Of a stretch of DNA of 64,000 nt, positions 1 to 7,814 are shown piece after piece. Below the pieces are notes generated by a model. It saw only the letters and a list, made by a program, of their open reading frames with translations, was not told the DNA's origin and searched no databases. Each line of letters opens with the position of its first letter. The stretch's first letter is position 1. The position numbers and the translations under genes are program-made. The stretch is from Nonomuraea rubra (GTDB lineage: Bacteria; Actinomycetota; Actinomycetes; Streptosporangiales; Streptosporangiaceae): the NCBI RefSeq assembly GCF_014207985.1, contig NZ_JACHMI010000001.1:5005001-5069000 (forward strand), in the 5' to 3' direction.

Positions 1-1069
1 CCGCGTCCCGCAGGTCCTTCTCCAGGCCGGTCTCGGTCAGGTAGCCGCGCCCGCCGAAGATCTGCACGGCCGACAGCGCCGACTTGACGTTCGCCTCGCT
101 GGCCAGCACCTTCGCGATCGCGATGTCCGTGGTGACGTCCCGGCCGCGGACGAACCCCTCCGCCGCGTCGTACAGCCAGCGCCGCGAGGTCTCCACCCCG
201 ATCTTCATGTCCACGATCTGGTCGGCGATCATCTGGAACGAGCCGATCGGGCGGCCGAACTGGCGGCGCCGCGTGGCGTGCTCGACGCACCGGTCCAGCC
301 GGTGCTGCATCGCCCCGACCTGGACGATGAACGAGCACAGGATCTCCCAGCGCATCACGTGGTCCAGCACCGCGAAGCCCATGCCGGGCCGGCCCAGCAC
401 GTTCGCCGCCGGGACGCGGCAGCCGCGCAGCGACAGCTCGCCGAGCGGCGAGGTGCGCAGGCCCATCTTCGGCACGTCAGCGCCGGCCAGCACCCCCTCG
501 GTGCCGCGCTCCACCAGGAACGCGGTCAGGCCGAACGGGCCCAGGCTCGCGTCGGTCAGCGCGTACACCACGATCAGATCGGCCACCGGGCCGTTCGTCA
601 CGAACACCTTGTCCCCGTCGAGGATCCAGTCGTCGCCGTCGGGCTTGGCCGTCATGCCCATGCCCAGCACGTCGGAGCCGCCGTTCGGGTCGGTGATCGC
701 GTGCGCGGTGATCGTGCCCCCGTCGCAGATGCCCGGCAGGTGGCGGGCCTTGAGCTCGGCGCTGCCGAAGCGCTGCAGCGGGATCCCGGCGCTGACGATC
801 TGCGTGCAGATCGAGAAGCACAGGCCGCCGTCCCGGCAGCCCTCGCCCAGCCCCTCCAGAACGTACATGGTGCTGAGCAGGTCGAGGCCGCGGCCGCCCC
901 ATTCGGCGTGGAACGGCAGCCGCAGCAGCCCCGAGGCGCGCACCCGCTCCCACGCGCGCGGCGGCAGCCCGGAGTCCCTGTCGGCTTCGAGGTGGCCCTC
1001 GCCCAGCGTCTCGTACCAGTGCGCGAACTCGGCTCTGAGCTCGCGATGCTCTTCGCTCCACTCGTACAT
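1..1069 (-). CDS. Acyl-CoA dehydrogenase family protein, 3' end outside window
   Basis: Flavoprotein of the acyl-CoA dehydrogenase family; about 356 residues are visible and the C-terminus lies beyond the left edge. Seen directly: an FAD-proximal stretch AITDPNGGSDV, a C-terminal-domain helix RRQFGRPIGSFQMIADQ and the family signature QIFGGRGYLTE. The start (ATG, complement of 1067-1069) gives MYEWSEEHRELR, a normal family N-terminus. It is third in a leftward operon after the ACP and the cupin, so it probably desaturates or oxidises an acyl group held on that ACP rather than a CoA ester, as amino-acyl-carrier dehydrogenases in other natural-product clusters do. The carrier-protein substrate is inference from context. 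Confidence 0.88.
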   Translation of the reverse strand, partial: MYEWSEEHRELRAEFAHWYETLGEGHLEADRDSGLPPRAWERVRASGLLRLPFHAEWGGRGLDLLSTMYVLEGLGEGCRDGGLCFSICTQIVSAGIPLQRFGSAELKARHLPGICDGGTITAHAITDPNGGSDVLGMGMTAKPDGDDWILDGDKVFVTNGPVADLIVVYALTDASLGPFGLTAFLVERGTEGVLAGADVPKMGLRTSPLGELSLRGCRVPAANVLGRPGMGFAVLDHVMRWEILCSFIVQVGAMQHRLDRCVEHATRRRQFGRPIGSFQMIADQIVDMKIGVETSRRWLYDAAEGFVRGRDVTTDIAIAKVLASEANVKSALSAVQIFGGRGYLTETGLEKDLRDA

Positions 1070-1084
1070 GCGAGATCAGATCCG

Positions 1085-1459
1085 TCAGTAGCAGGAGAAC
1101 GCGGCCTCGTCGAGCGCGTGGCGCTCGTCGCCGCGCAGCGCGGGCGAGAAGACGCAGATCAGGCGCAGGTCCTCGCCGGGCGCCGCGATCAGGTGGTGCG
1201 GGTCGTTCTGGTCGAGGGCGTACATGGTGCCCGGCTCCAGGTCGTGCGTACGGCCGTCGGAGTCGACCACCGCGCCCGTGCCGCTGATGCAGTAGCAGGC
1301 CTCGAGGTGCTTGCGGTACTCCAGGGGGGAGCTGGTCCCGGCCCAGACGGTCGTGTCGGTGAGCGTGTACCCCATGCCGTCGTCCTCGACCAGGAACCGG
1401 TGGCTGAGCCCGTTCCCCCACGCGACCGGCTCCACCTCGGAAAGCTTGCGAATGATCAT
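1085..1459 (-). CDS. EctC-like cupin (ectoine synthase homologue) without ectoine genes
   Basis: Single-domain cupin of 124 residues, the usual length for L-ectoine synthase. It opens MIIRKLSEVE and carries the EctC-type blocks HLEACYCISGTGAVVDSDG and PGTMYALDQNDPHHLIAAPG, then LRLICVFSPALRG near the end. EctC closes a tetrahydropyrimidine ring by dehydration of N-acetyl-diaminobutyrate. No ectA, ectB or ectD homologue is present; instead the gene overlaps an ACP by 4 bp and precedes an acyl-CoA dehydrogenase. Inference: it has been recruited to a cyclisation or dehydration step on a carrier-bound substrate, not to osmolyte synthesis. The fold assignment is secure, the reaction unknown. Confidence 0.8.
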   Translation of the reverse strand: MIIRKLSEVEPVAWGNGLSHRFLVEDDGMGYTLTDTTVWAGTSSPLEYRKHLEACYCISGTGAVVDSDGRTHDLEPGTMYALDQNDPHHLIAAPGEDLRLICVFSPALRGDERHALDEAAFSCY

Positions 1460-1740
1460 TTGAGTGTCCGTTCTGCTGGTGCCGGCAGGGCTGAGTCGAC
1501 GAAATCGCGGATGGCCGCCACGGTGCGGAAGTTCTCCGGGACGATGTCGAGCTCGTCGACGGGGATACCGAAATGATCCTTCAGCCAGGAAATGAGCCTC
1601 AGCAGATCGAGGCTGTTGATCACCCCGTTGCGGAAAAGGTCGTAGTCGACCTCGAGCTCGTCGGGCGGAGTATCCGGAAGATACTCGGTCACCACGAATT
1701 CTCTAATCACCTGTGTGATGTCCACGAATCGCAGCATCAC
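1456..1740 (-). CDS. Stand-alone acyl carrier protein
   Basis: Acidic protein of 94 residues (93 if the second codon, an ATG, is used instead of the GTG). The phosphopantetheine site is FRNGVINSLDLLRLI, with Ser about residue 43; the common Asp before it is Asn. It is the first gene of a leftward operon with the EctC-like cupin (4-bp overlap) and an acyl-CoA dehydrogenase. A free adenylating enzyme 1.8 kb away (start 3496) is a plausible loading partner because it has no carrier domain of its own. A copy of the 16-bp cluster element lies 19 bp upstream. Carrier identity is firm; the cargo is not known. Confidence 0.87.
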   Translation of the reverse strand: MMLRFVDITQVIREFVVTEYLPDTPPDELEVDYDLFRNGVINSLDLLRLISWLKDHFGIPVDELDIVPENFRTVAAIRDFVDSALPAPAERTLK

Positions 1741-1758
1741 CTCTGCGCGCAGGCGGAC

Positions 1759-1774
1759 GCATCTTTCAGAGTGC
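1759..1774 (-). promoter_or_regulatory. Cluster element GCA-N7-AGATGC before the ACP operon
   Basis: Reads GCACTCTGAAAGATGC in the sense of the ACP gene and ends 19 bp before its start codon. It is one of ten related 16-mers in the window that share GCA at one end and AGATGC, or one mismatch to it, at the other. Whether it is an activator site or a promoter core is not known. Confidence 0.55.
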
Positions 1775-1804
1775 GCGGTGCCGGACGGTCACCCGGCACC
1801 GCGC
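1773..1804 (-). terminator. Strong hairpin after the DUF1579-like gene
   Basis: A perfect 12-bp GC-rich stem (1773-1784 with 1793-1804) and an 8-nt loop, 24 bp past the stop of the leftward gene that ends at 1828. No T-run follows, as is common in actinomycetes. It may also insulate the ACP promoter. Confidence 0.6.
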
Positions 1805-1827
1805 GCCGGCCACGGACGAAAAATGAA

Positions 1828-2238
1828 CTAGGCCCTGACCATGGTCGACTGATAACCGCCCCCGGGCCATTCCCAGGCCCCGGTGTTGGCCGTGCGGTCC
1901 TCGTTGAACTTGCCGACGAAACGGGCGGGCGAGCCCGGGTCGCCGTACCAGATGGTCAGGGTGTCGCCGTCGACCTCCCAGGTGTACTTGAGGATCTCGT
2001 GGGACTGGCCGAACAGGTGCGACTTGAGCGTGCCGGTCTCGGGGTCGTAGCCGATGTACTCGATCGACTTGCTGACGCCCAGGTCGACGTGCTGGACGAG
2101 GTAGAACCCGCCGTCCAGCCACTCGAACCTGACGGTGCCCTGGTCGGTCTCCTTGCCGTCCTCGAGATTCGTCACCTTCCAGGTGCCGATGAGAACGTCG
2201 AGCTGCCGCATCGCGGGATTCGGGGTTTTGTCGGCCAT
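1828..2238 (-). CDS. DUF1579-like small beta-rich protein, copy 1
   Basis: Protein of 136 residues with the pattern LIGTWKV ... FEWLDGGFYLVQHVD ... EYIGYDP ... WEWPGGGYQSTM, which resembles DUF1579/lipocalin-like small-molecule-binding proteins. The start ATG at 2238 is chosen because GGAGGA lies 8 bp before it; upstream in-frame starts lack a ribosome site. There is no signal peptide, so it should be cytosolic. A clear paralogue sits at 28573-29031, also leftward. The 254-bp gap to the divergent EamA gene holds the promoters. Function unknown; binding of a hydrophobic intermediate or a protective role would fit the family fold but is inference. Confidence 0.75.
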   Translation of the reverse strand: MADKTPNPAMRQLDVLIGTWKVTNLEDGKETDQGTVRFEWLDGGFYLVQHVDLGVSKSIEYIGYDPETGTLKSHLFGQSHEILKYTWEVDGDTLTIWYGDPGSPARFVGKFNEDRTANTGAWEWPGGGYQSTMVRA

Positions 2239-2492
2239 TGCGCATTCCTCCGTTTTTGACGACGTGGTGTGGCAGGGGCCACGGGCCAGATCGTACACTG
2301 CCACCGGATGGCCGCCAATACATGCGCAATGCCGATCCTGACCGTTCTCGGCAAATAAAGTCAAGGGTGTTGTCCGGAGAAAAGTGAGCACGCTGGAAGA
2401 AGACCCGCGACGGGCGGGCGTGCTAGTACTCGAAAGAAGTGCCTGCACGCAGGAATTCGCCGCCGGGGTGAATTCCCGGAAGGAGTCGCGAT

Positions 2493-3386
2493 ATGAGCCG
2501 CCGTGGCTGGGTGCTGTTCGCCCTGATTTCTGTCATGTGGGGAATTCCCTACCTGCTGATCAAGGTCGCGGTGAGCGAGGTGTCGGTGCCCGTGCTGGTC
2601 TTCGCCCGCACCGCCATCGGGGCCGCGCTGCTCCTGCCCCTGGCGCTGCGCGGCGGGCAGCTGGGGATGCTCCGGCGGCACTGGCGGCCGGTCATCGCGT
2701 TCGCCTTCCTGGAGATCCTCGCGCCCTGGTGGCTGCTGTCCGACGCCGAACGGACGCTGTCCAGCTCCACCGCCGGGCTGCTGATCGCCGCCGCGCCGAT
2801 ACTCGGCGTGCTGCTGGCCCGGATGACCGGCGGCGAGGAACGGCTCGGCAGGACCCGCTGGGCCGGGATGGCGCTCGGCCTCGTCGGCGCCGCCGTCCTG
2901 GCCGGGCCGCACCTGGAGGGCGGGAGCGCCTGGTCGATCACCGAGGTGCTGCTGACCGTGCTCGCCTACGCGCTCGCCCCGCTGATCGCCGACCGCTACC
3001 TGCGGGACGTGCCCACCATCCCGCTGACCGCGGCCTGCCTCGCCTTCGCCGCGCTCGTCTACGCCCCCGCCGCCGCCTGGACCTGGCCCACCGCCATGCC
3101 CAGCGGCTCGGTGCTGGTCGCGCTCGCCGGGCTGGGGGTGCTCTGCACGGGGCTGGCGTTCGTGGTGTACGTCGAGCTGATCAAGGAGGCCGGCCCGTCG
3201 CGCGCGCTGGTGTCCACGTACGTCAACCCGGCCGTGGCGATCGCCGCCGGGGTGCTCGTCCTCCAGGAGCCGCTGACCGCGCTGATCGTCGTCTCCTTCG
3301 TGCTGATCCTGGCCGGGTCCGTTCTGGCCACCCGCGCCGAGGGCGAGGTCACCCCGGCCAGGGAGCTGGAGGACGTACGGTCCTGA
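2493..3386 (+). CDS. EamA/DMT-family transporter
   Basis: Membrane protein of 297 residues with about ten hydrophobic segments in two homologous halves, as in the drug/metabolite transporter superfamily; the second half carries AFVVYVELIKEAGPSRALVS and PAVAIAAGVLVLQEPLT, which are typical of EamA. AGGAG lies 8 bp before the ATG. It is followed by a short hairpin (3387-3402) and the adenylating enzyme. Export of a small metabolite is the usual role; the substrate is unknown. One of three transporters in the left part of the cluster. Confidence 0.85.
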   Translation: MSRRGWVLFALISVMWGIPYLLIKVAVSEVSVPVLVFARTAIGAALLLPLALRGGQLGMLRRHWRPVIAFAFLEILAPWWLLSDAERTLSSSTAGLLIAAAPILGVLLARMTGGEERLGRTRWAGMALGLVGAAVLAGPHLEGGSAWSITEVLLTVLAYALAPLIADRYLRDVPTIPLTAACLAFAALVYAPAAAWTWPTAMPSGSVLVALAGLGVLCTGLAFVVYVELIKEAGPSRALVSTYVNPAVAIAAGVLVLQEPLTALIVVSFVLILAGSVLATRAEGEVTPARELEDVRS

Positions 3387-3441
3387 CGGCAGGAACCTGC
3401 CGGTCACCGGCACGTAGCTGACGCCGATCATCCTGGTTCCG

Positions 3442-3493
3442 AGGTCGCCCATCGAAGAGGCTCGTGGTATCCACCACTACCGATGGGCGACCT
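3442..3493. repeat. Nested inverted repeat abutting the start of the adenylating enzyme
   Basis: Outer arms of 13 bp (AGGTCGCCCATCG at 3442-3454 and its exact complement at 3481-3493) enclose an inner dyad GTGGT-ATCC-ACCAC (3464-3477). The right arm ends two bases before the ATG at 3496, and there is no purine-rich ribosome site between. A second small dyad, CGGCAGG-AA-CCTGCCG, lies at 3387-3402. It could be an operator or an RNA structure controlling translation of the next gene. Confidence 0.7.
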
Positions 3494-3495
3494 TC

Positions 3496-4950
3496 ATGAC
3501 ATCTGACCTGCTTTCCGGATTCATCGCTCGGACGAAGAACGATCCCGCCGCGCCCGCCCTGCTGACCCGTACCGGGACGGTCGCCTACGGCGAGCTGGCC
3601 GCGCTGGCCGGGCACGCCCAGGCCGAGCTGACCACCCTGCCCCCCGGCCCCGTCGCGGTGCTCGCCCAGAAGTCACCGCAGGCGATCGCGCTCGTGCTGG
3701 CCTGCCTCGCCGCCGGCCGCCCGGTGCTGCTCCCGCCGATCGACCTGGGCCCGGTCGCGCTCCGCGAGCTGTGCGAACGGGCCGGCTGCGCGCAGATCCT
3801 GGCCACCGACGCCGAGCAGGCCGAAGAGCACCCGGACCTGGTCACCCGGGTCATCACCGGCGGCACTGACGGCCCGCCGCTGCCCCAGCCCGCACCCGTC
3901 ACCGCCGCGCACACCGCCTTCGTCCTCACCACCTCCGGCTCGACCGGGACCCCGAAACTGGTCCCGCTCTCCTCCGGCGCGGTGACCCGCTTCACCGGCT
4001 GGGCGGGCGACGCCTTCGGCCTGGGGCCGGGCGAGGTGGTGCTCAACTACGCGCCGCTCAACTTCGACCTGTGCCTGCTCGACATCTGGGCCACGCTGCG
4101 GCACGGCGGCTGCGCCGCCCTGGTCGACCCCGGGGTGGCCGCCAACCCGCGGCACGTGCGCGACTTCTTCGCCGCCTCCCAGGTGACCGTGGTCCAGGGC
4201 GTGCCCATGCTGTACCAGCTGCTGGACGAGGGGGCGTTCCCGCGCGTACGGCACGTCATCGTCACCGGCGACCACGCGCCGGCGTCGCTCCGCGCCACCC
4301 TGCCGAAGCGGTTCCCGAACGCCCGCTACTACAACGTCTACGGCTGTACCGAGACCAACGACAGCTTCTGGCACGAGTTCGACGCGGCCGAGGCCGCCGC
4401 GCCCGGCCCCCTGCCGATCGGCGAGCCGCTGCCCGGGGTCGTCGCCGTGTACGAGCACTCGGCCGACCCGCAGCGGGCGGGAGCCGCCGAGCTGCTGGTC
4501 CGGACGCCGTTCCAGACCAGCGGTTACCTGACCTCCGATCCAGGTACGGCGGCCGCCCGGTTCGTCACCGGCGCCGACGGGCGCACCTACTTCCGCACCG
4601 GCGACCTGGTCCGCCGCGACCCCGACGGCCGGCTGTTCCTCGTCGGCCGGGACGACTTCCAGCTCAAGGTGCGCGGCGTCCGGGTCAATCCCGAGCAGAT
4701 CGAGCGCGTCCTGCTGGAGCACGACGACGTCGTCGAGGCCGTCGTCGTCCCGGCCCGCGACGGGGACGAGGTCCGGCTCACCGCGTTCGTCCGCAGGGCG
4801 CACACCAGCGGGCTGTCCGGCCTGCGCCTGCGCGCGCACTGCGCGACCCGGCTGCCGCGGGCGGCCATCCCGTCGGCCATCCGGCTGGTCGAGCACCCGT
4901 TCCCGCGCACGTCCACCGGCAAGGTCGACCGCAAGCGCATCGCCGCCTGA
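3496..4950 (+). CDS. Free-standing adenylating enzyme (AMP-dependent ligase / NRPS A domain)
   Basis: ANL-superfamily enzyme of 484 residues without a carrier domain. Core motifs are clear: A3 TTSGSTGTPK, A5 YNVYGCTETND, A7 YFRTGDLVRRDPDG, A8 DDFQLKVRGVRVNPEQIE and A10 STGKVDRKR. In the A4 region (NFDLCLLDIW) the residue aligned to Asp235 of GrsA is Asp, the usual anchor for an alpha-amino group. It likely loads an amino acid onto a separate carrier; the ACP at 1456-1740 is the nearest candidate. The start (MTSDLLSGF) has no ribosome site and sits just after a nested inverted repeat, suggesting structured control or leaderless translation. Confidence 0.88.
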   Translation: MTSDLLSGFIARTKNDPAAPALLTRTGTVAYGELAALAGHAQAELTTLPPGPVAVLAQKSPQAIALVLACLAAGRPVLLPPIDLGPVALRELCERAGCAQILATDAEQAEEHPDLVTRVITGGTDGPPLPQPAPVTAAHTAFVLTTSGSTGTPKLVPLSSGAVTRFTGWAGDAFGLGPGEVVLNYAPLNFDLCLLDIWATLRHGGCAALVDPGVAANPRHVRDFFAASQVTVVQGVPMLYQLLDEGAFPRVRHVIVTGDHAPASLRATLPKRFPNARYYNVYGCTETNDSFWHEFDAAEAAAPGPLPIGEPLPGVVAVYEHSADPQRAGAAELLVRTPFQTSGYLTSDPGTAAARFVTGADGRTYFRTGDLVRRDPDGRLFLVGRDDFQLKVRGVRVNPEQIERVLLEHDDVVEAVVVPARDGDEVRLTAFVRRAHTSGLSGLRLRAHCATRLPRAAIPSAIRLVEHPFPRTSTGKVDRKRIAA

Positions 4951-4961
4951 CCGTTCCCTCG

Positions 4962-4983
4962 GGCGCCGCGCACCCGCGGCGCC
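4962..4983 (+). terminator. GC hairpin between adenylating enzyme and antiporter
   Basis: A perfect 9-bp stem (4962-4970 with 4975-4983) and 4-nt loop, 12 bp after the stop codon, followed by CTTTCC. It may act as a partial terminator before the antiporter gene. Confidence 0.5.
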
Positions 4984-5016
4984 GCCTTTCCCCACCTGTA
5001 TTGCTGAGGAGAAGAC

Positions 5017-6330
5017 ATGGCTCCCGTTGCCCCCATCGGCGCCCACCAGTTAATGATCTTCCTGCTCCAGGTCGGCCTGCTGCTGCTCCTGGCGCTCGCG
5101 CTGGGCTCGCTCGCGACCCGGTTGAAACTGCCCTCCGTGGTCGGCGAGCTGCTCGCCGGCGTGCTGGTGGGGCCGTCGCTGCTGGCGCATCTCGCGCCGG
5201 ACCTCCAGCAGTGGCTGTTCCCCGCGCAGGCCGGCCAGTTCCACCTGCTGGACGCGGTCGGGCAGCTCGGTGTCATGCTGCTCGTCGGGCTGACCGGCAT
5301 GCACCTGGACATGGGGCTGGTCCGGAGGCGCGCGGGGACGGCGGCGGGAGTCAGCGTGGGCGGGCTCGTGGTGCCGCTCGGGTTCGGCGTGGCGGCCGGG
5401 TTCCTCGTTCCCGGAGCCCTGATCCCCGACGGGGCCGACACCACGGTGTTCGCGCTGTTCCTCGGGGTGGCCATGTGCGTCAGCGCCATCCCCGTGCTGG
5501 CCAAGACGCTGATGGACATGAAACTCATCCACCGCAACGTCGGCCAGCTCTCGCTCACCGCGGGCATGATCGACGACGCGTTCGGCTGGTTCATGCTGTC
5601 GATCGTCAGCGCCATGGCCGTGCACGCGGTGTCGGCGGGCACCGTGCTGACGTCCCTGGCCTGCCTCGTGGCGATCGTCGTGTTCGCGCTCACCGTCGGC
5701 AGGCCGCTGGTGCGCGGCTCGCTCAGGCTCGCCGCCAGGTCGGAGGGGGCCGGGCCCACGGTGGCCACCACGGTCGTGCTCATCGTGCTCGCCGGCGCGG
5801 CCACGCACGCGCTGGGGCTGGAGGCCGTCTTCGGCGCGTTCGTGATGGGCATCCTCATCGGCAGCGCCGGCAAGGTCGACGCCGCCAAGCTCGCGCCGCT
5901 GCGCACGGTGGTGCTGGGCGCGCTCGCCCCCGTCTTCTTCGCCACGGCGGGCCTGCGCATGGACCTGACCGCGCTGGGCGAGCCGCCGGTGCTGCTGGCC
6001 GGGCTGGCGATCCTGGCCGTCGCCGTCGTGGGCAAGTTCCTCGGCGTGTACGCGGGCGCCAAGCTGAGCAGGCTCAACCGGTGGGAGGCGCTCGCCCTCG
6101 GGGCCGGGCTCAACGCGCGCGGGGTCATCGAGGTCGTGGTGGCGATGGTGGGGCTGCGGCTCGGCATCCTGAGCGTCGAGGTCTACACCATGATCATCCT
6201 GGTGGCCGTCGTGACCTCGGTCATGGCGCCGCCCATCCTGCGGCTGGCCATGGCCAAGGTCGAGCGGACCGCCGACGAGGAGCTTCGCGAGACGGCCTAC
6301 CGGGCGTGGGAGAAGCAGCCGTCGGCGTGA
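5017..6330 (+). CDS. Cation:proton antiporter (CPA2, KefB/NapA type)
   Basis: Integral membrane protein of 437 residues with 11-13 hydrophobic segments. Family blocks are visible: LLLALALGSLATRLKLPSVV followed by GELLAGVLVGPS at the N-terminus, MIDDAFGWF in the centre (Asp pair of the exchanger core) and LNARGVIEVVVA near the end. The start has GAGGAG 6 bp upstream. Residue 12 is a Leu encoded by TTA (5050-5052), which in streptomycetes makes translation depend on the bldA tRNA. Antiporters of this type occur in natural-product clusters and are usually thought to serve efflux or ion balance; the role here is inference. Confidence 0.87.
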   Translation: MAPVAPIGAHQLMIFLLQVGLLLLLALALGSLATRLKLPSVVGELLAGVLVGPSLLAHLAPDLQQWLFPAQAGQFHLLDAVGQLGVMLLVGLTGMHLDMGLVRRRAGTAAGVSVGGLVVPLGFGVAAGFLVPGALIPDGADTTVFALFLGVAMCVSAIPVLAKTLMDMKLIHRNVGQLSLTAGMIDDAFGWFMLSIVSAMAVHAVSAGTVLTSLACLVAIVVFALTVGRPLVRGSLRLAARSEGAGPTVATTVVLIVLAGAATHALGLEAVFGAFVMGILIGSAGKVDAAKLAPLRTVVLGALAPVFFATAGLRMDLTALGEPPVLLAGLAILAVAVVGKFLGVYAGAKLSRLNRWEALALGAGLNARGVIEVVVAMVGLRLGILSVEVYTMIILVAVVTSVMAPPILRLAMAKVERTADEELRETAYRAWEKQPSA

Positions 6331-6447
6331 CCGGCCAGGAGGGGTGACGCCACGAGACGCGGAGCGGTCGCCGATCACGGCGGCCGCTCAGCGGTGTGCG
6401 GGAAAACGAAGAATCGCCCCGGGCGGCAGCCCGCGCACAACAAAACG

Positions 6448-6478
6448 AAGACCCCCGCGGCCTCCGCGGGGGTCTTTT
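6448..6478. terminator. Bidirectional rho-independent-like terminator
   Basis: Perfect 13-bp stem AAGACCCCCGCGG / CCGCGGGGGTCTT (6448-6460 with 6464-6476), loop CCT, then TT, with an A-run on the other side. It lies between the convergent antiporter gene and the small leftward gene ending at 6545 and can serve both. Confidence 0.88.
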
Positions 6479-6544
6479 CGTGGTGTTCGTTTTATATCGC
6501 TCCCTTCATCGTCAAGGGCGGCACAATTGTCCGGGCTCTCCCTT

Positions 6545-6817
6545 CTAGGCGGACGGCCAGGTGTTGTCGGGGTCGGAAGCCGGGATCGGCCAGGTGTTGG
6601 GGTCGGGAGCCGCGAGCGTCTTGGGCCAGGTGTTGGCGGGGTCAACGGCGGGGACCGGCCAGGTGTTCGGGTCGGCCAGCACCGAGTCGGCCGCCCGGTC
6701 CGCAACCAGGTCCAGCGCGCCGGCGCCCAATCCGAAAGCCGCACCGAAGGTCGCAACCGCCGCCGCGAGCTTGACAATCCTGCCGGAAACCCGCGGGGAA
6801 AGAATCGAGTTCGTCAT
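6545..6817 (-). CDS. Small exported protein with four DP(x)NTWP repeats
   Basis: Protein of 90 residues, family not recognised. An N-terminal hydrophobic stretch after a few basic residues (RIVKLAAAVATFGAAFGLGA, residues 13-32) looks like a signal peptide or anchor. The last 45 residues are four spaced repeats: DPNTWP, DPANTWP, DPNTWP and DPDNTWP, with short Pro/Ala linkers. The start at 6817 has AGAGG about 7 bp upstream, and a perfect terminator lies downstream. No cysteines, no obvious leader cleavage site and no modifying enzyme adjacent. A second protein of the same architecture but a different repeat lies at 47106-47327. Role unknown: cell-surface peptide, signalling peptide or repeat regulator are all possible. 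Confidence 0.72.
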   Translation of the reverse strand: MTNSILSPRVSGRIVKLAAAVATFGAAFGLGAGALDLVADRAADSVLADPNTWPVPAVDPANTWPKTLAAPDPNTWPIPASDPDNTWPSA

Positions 6818-7040
6818 TTCACTGCCTCTTTCTCAGTCATTTGTTTTTCGGGCCGTTCTCGCTTGCACTTCCAACTTTGCGATCCCGGCGGCCGGCAAAC
6901 CAGATAAAACGGAGTCAGCAAGCTGCAGGCGCGTTGCACCTTCCTGCCACGCGCCTCCATGGAGCGCCGCCCCGGCCGGCCCGACAGTGAGAGGACAGGC
7001 ATTGACGTGACCTGAACGCGGTTGGTGAATGGAGAGCGCC

Positions 7041-7814
7041 ATGAAGAGACAGATCGTCCTCGTGCCCGGCCCGTGGATGGGAGCCTGGTGCTGGGAGGCG
7101 GTGCAGGAGCGCCTGCGCGGGCACGGCCACGACGCGCAGGCCATCACCTTGCCCGGGCTGGCCAGCGCCAGGGAGGACGTCTCGCACGTGGGCCTGGAGA
7201 CCCACGTGGAGGCCGTCATGGCGTTGCTGGAGGAGCGGGACCTGCGTGACGTGGTGCTGGCCGGGCACAGTTATGCGGGCCTCGTGGTCGGCCAGGTCGC
7301 CGACCGGGTGCCGGACCGGGTGGCGCACACGGTGTTCATCGAGGGGTTCCTGCCGCATGACGGCAGGTCGATGTTGCACGTCTTTCCCGAGCGGGTGCGT
7401 GGCAGCGAGTTGCGGCAGATCGCCGGCAACTCCGGGCGGTGGCCGGCGCCGGACGCCTCCGTGGTGGGGGACGGGCAGGGGCTGACCGCGCGGCAGGCGC
7501 ACTCGCTGGCGCGGCGTTTCGTGGGCCACCCCGGGCGCACCCTGTCCGACCCCGCCAAGCTGAACCGGCCGCTCGCCGACCAGCGTGCCACGTACGTCGT
7601 CTGCTCCATGGAGCACGTGCGCGGCCGGCTCTCTCCTGACGTGGACGCCATGCGCATGGCGCCCGGCTGGGACTTCGAGACCCTGCACACCGGGCACTGG
7701 CCGATGATCTCCACGCCGGGCCCGCTGGCGGACCTGCTGGCCAGGATCGCGGACGGCGCCACCACCGTGCCCGGGGCGGCGGGGGAGCGGCGGCGTACGC
7801 ATGAGGACGCATGA
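7041..7814 (+). CDS. Alpha/beta hydrolase (esterase, EstC-like)
   Basis: Alpha/beta-hydrolase of 257 residues. It begins KRQIVLVPGPWMGAWCWE (oxyanion region), has the nucleophile elbow VLAGHSYAGLV and ends with a catalytic His in LHTGHWPM. The ATG at 7041 is preferred over that at 7029 because GGAGAG stands 4 bp before it. Its stop overlaps the start of the next gene by 4 bp, so it is co-transcribed with a thioesterase. It resembles salicylate-esterase/EstC-type enzymes. Possible jobs are ester cleavage in tailoring or removal of the formyl group of N-formylkynurenine, since no other kynurenine formamidase is seen; the latter is only a suggestion. Confidence 0.82.
   Translation: MKRQIVLVPGPWMGAWCWEAVQERLRGHGHDAQAITLPGLASAREDVSHVGLETHVEAVMALLEERDLRDVVLAGHSYAGLVVGQVADRVPDRVAHTVFIEGFLPHDGRSMLHVFPERVRGSELRQIAGNSGRWPAPDASVVGDGQGLTARQAHSLARRFVGHPGRTLSDPAKLNRPLADQRATYVVCSMEHVRGRLSPDVDAMRMAPGWDFETLHTGHWPMISTPGPLADLLARIADGATTVPGAAGERRRTHEDA

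Noticed and set aside
1085..1459. Ectoine biosynthesis
   Set aside because: Only an EctC-like gene is present; ectA, ectB and ectD are missing and the gene overlaps an ACP.
6545..6817. Enediyne apoprotein (CagA/NcsA type) or a RiPP precursor
   Set aside because: Too short, no Cys pairs and no immunoglobulin-like pattern for an apoprotein; no modifying enzyme nearby for a RiPP. No apoprotein gene was seen anywhere in the window.
7041..7814. Kynurenine formamidase
   Set aside because: It is an alpha/beta hydrolase and could do the step, but the sequence looks like EstC-type esterases and the gene is 19 kb from the kynurenine genes; kept only as a possibility.
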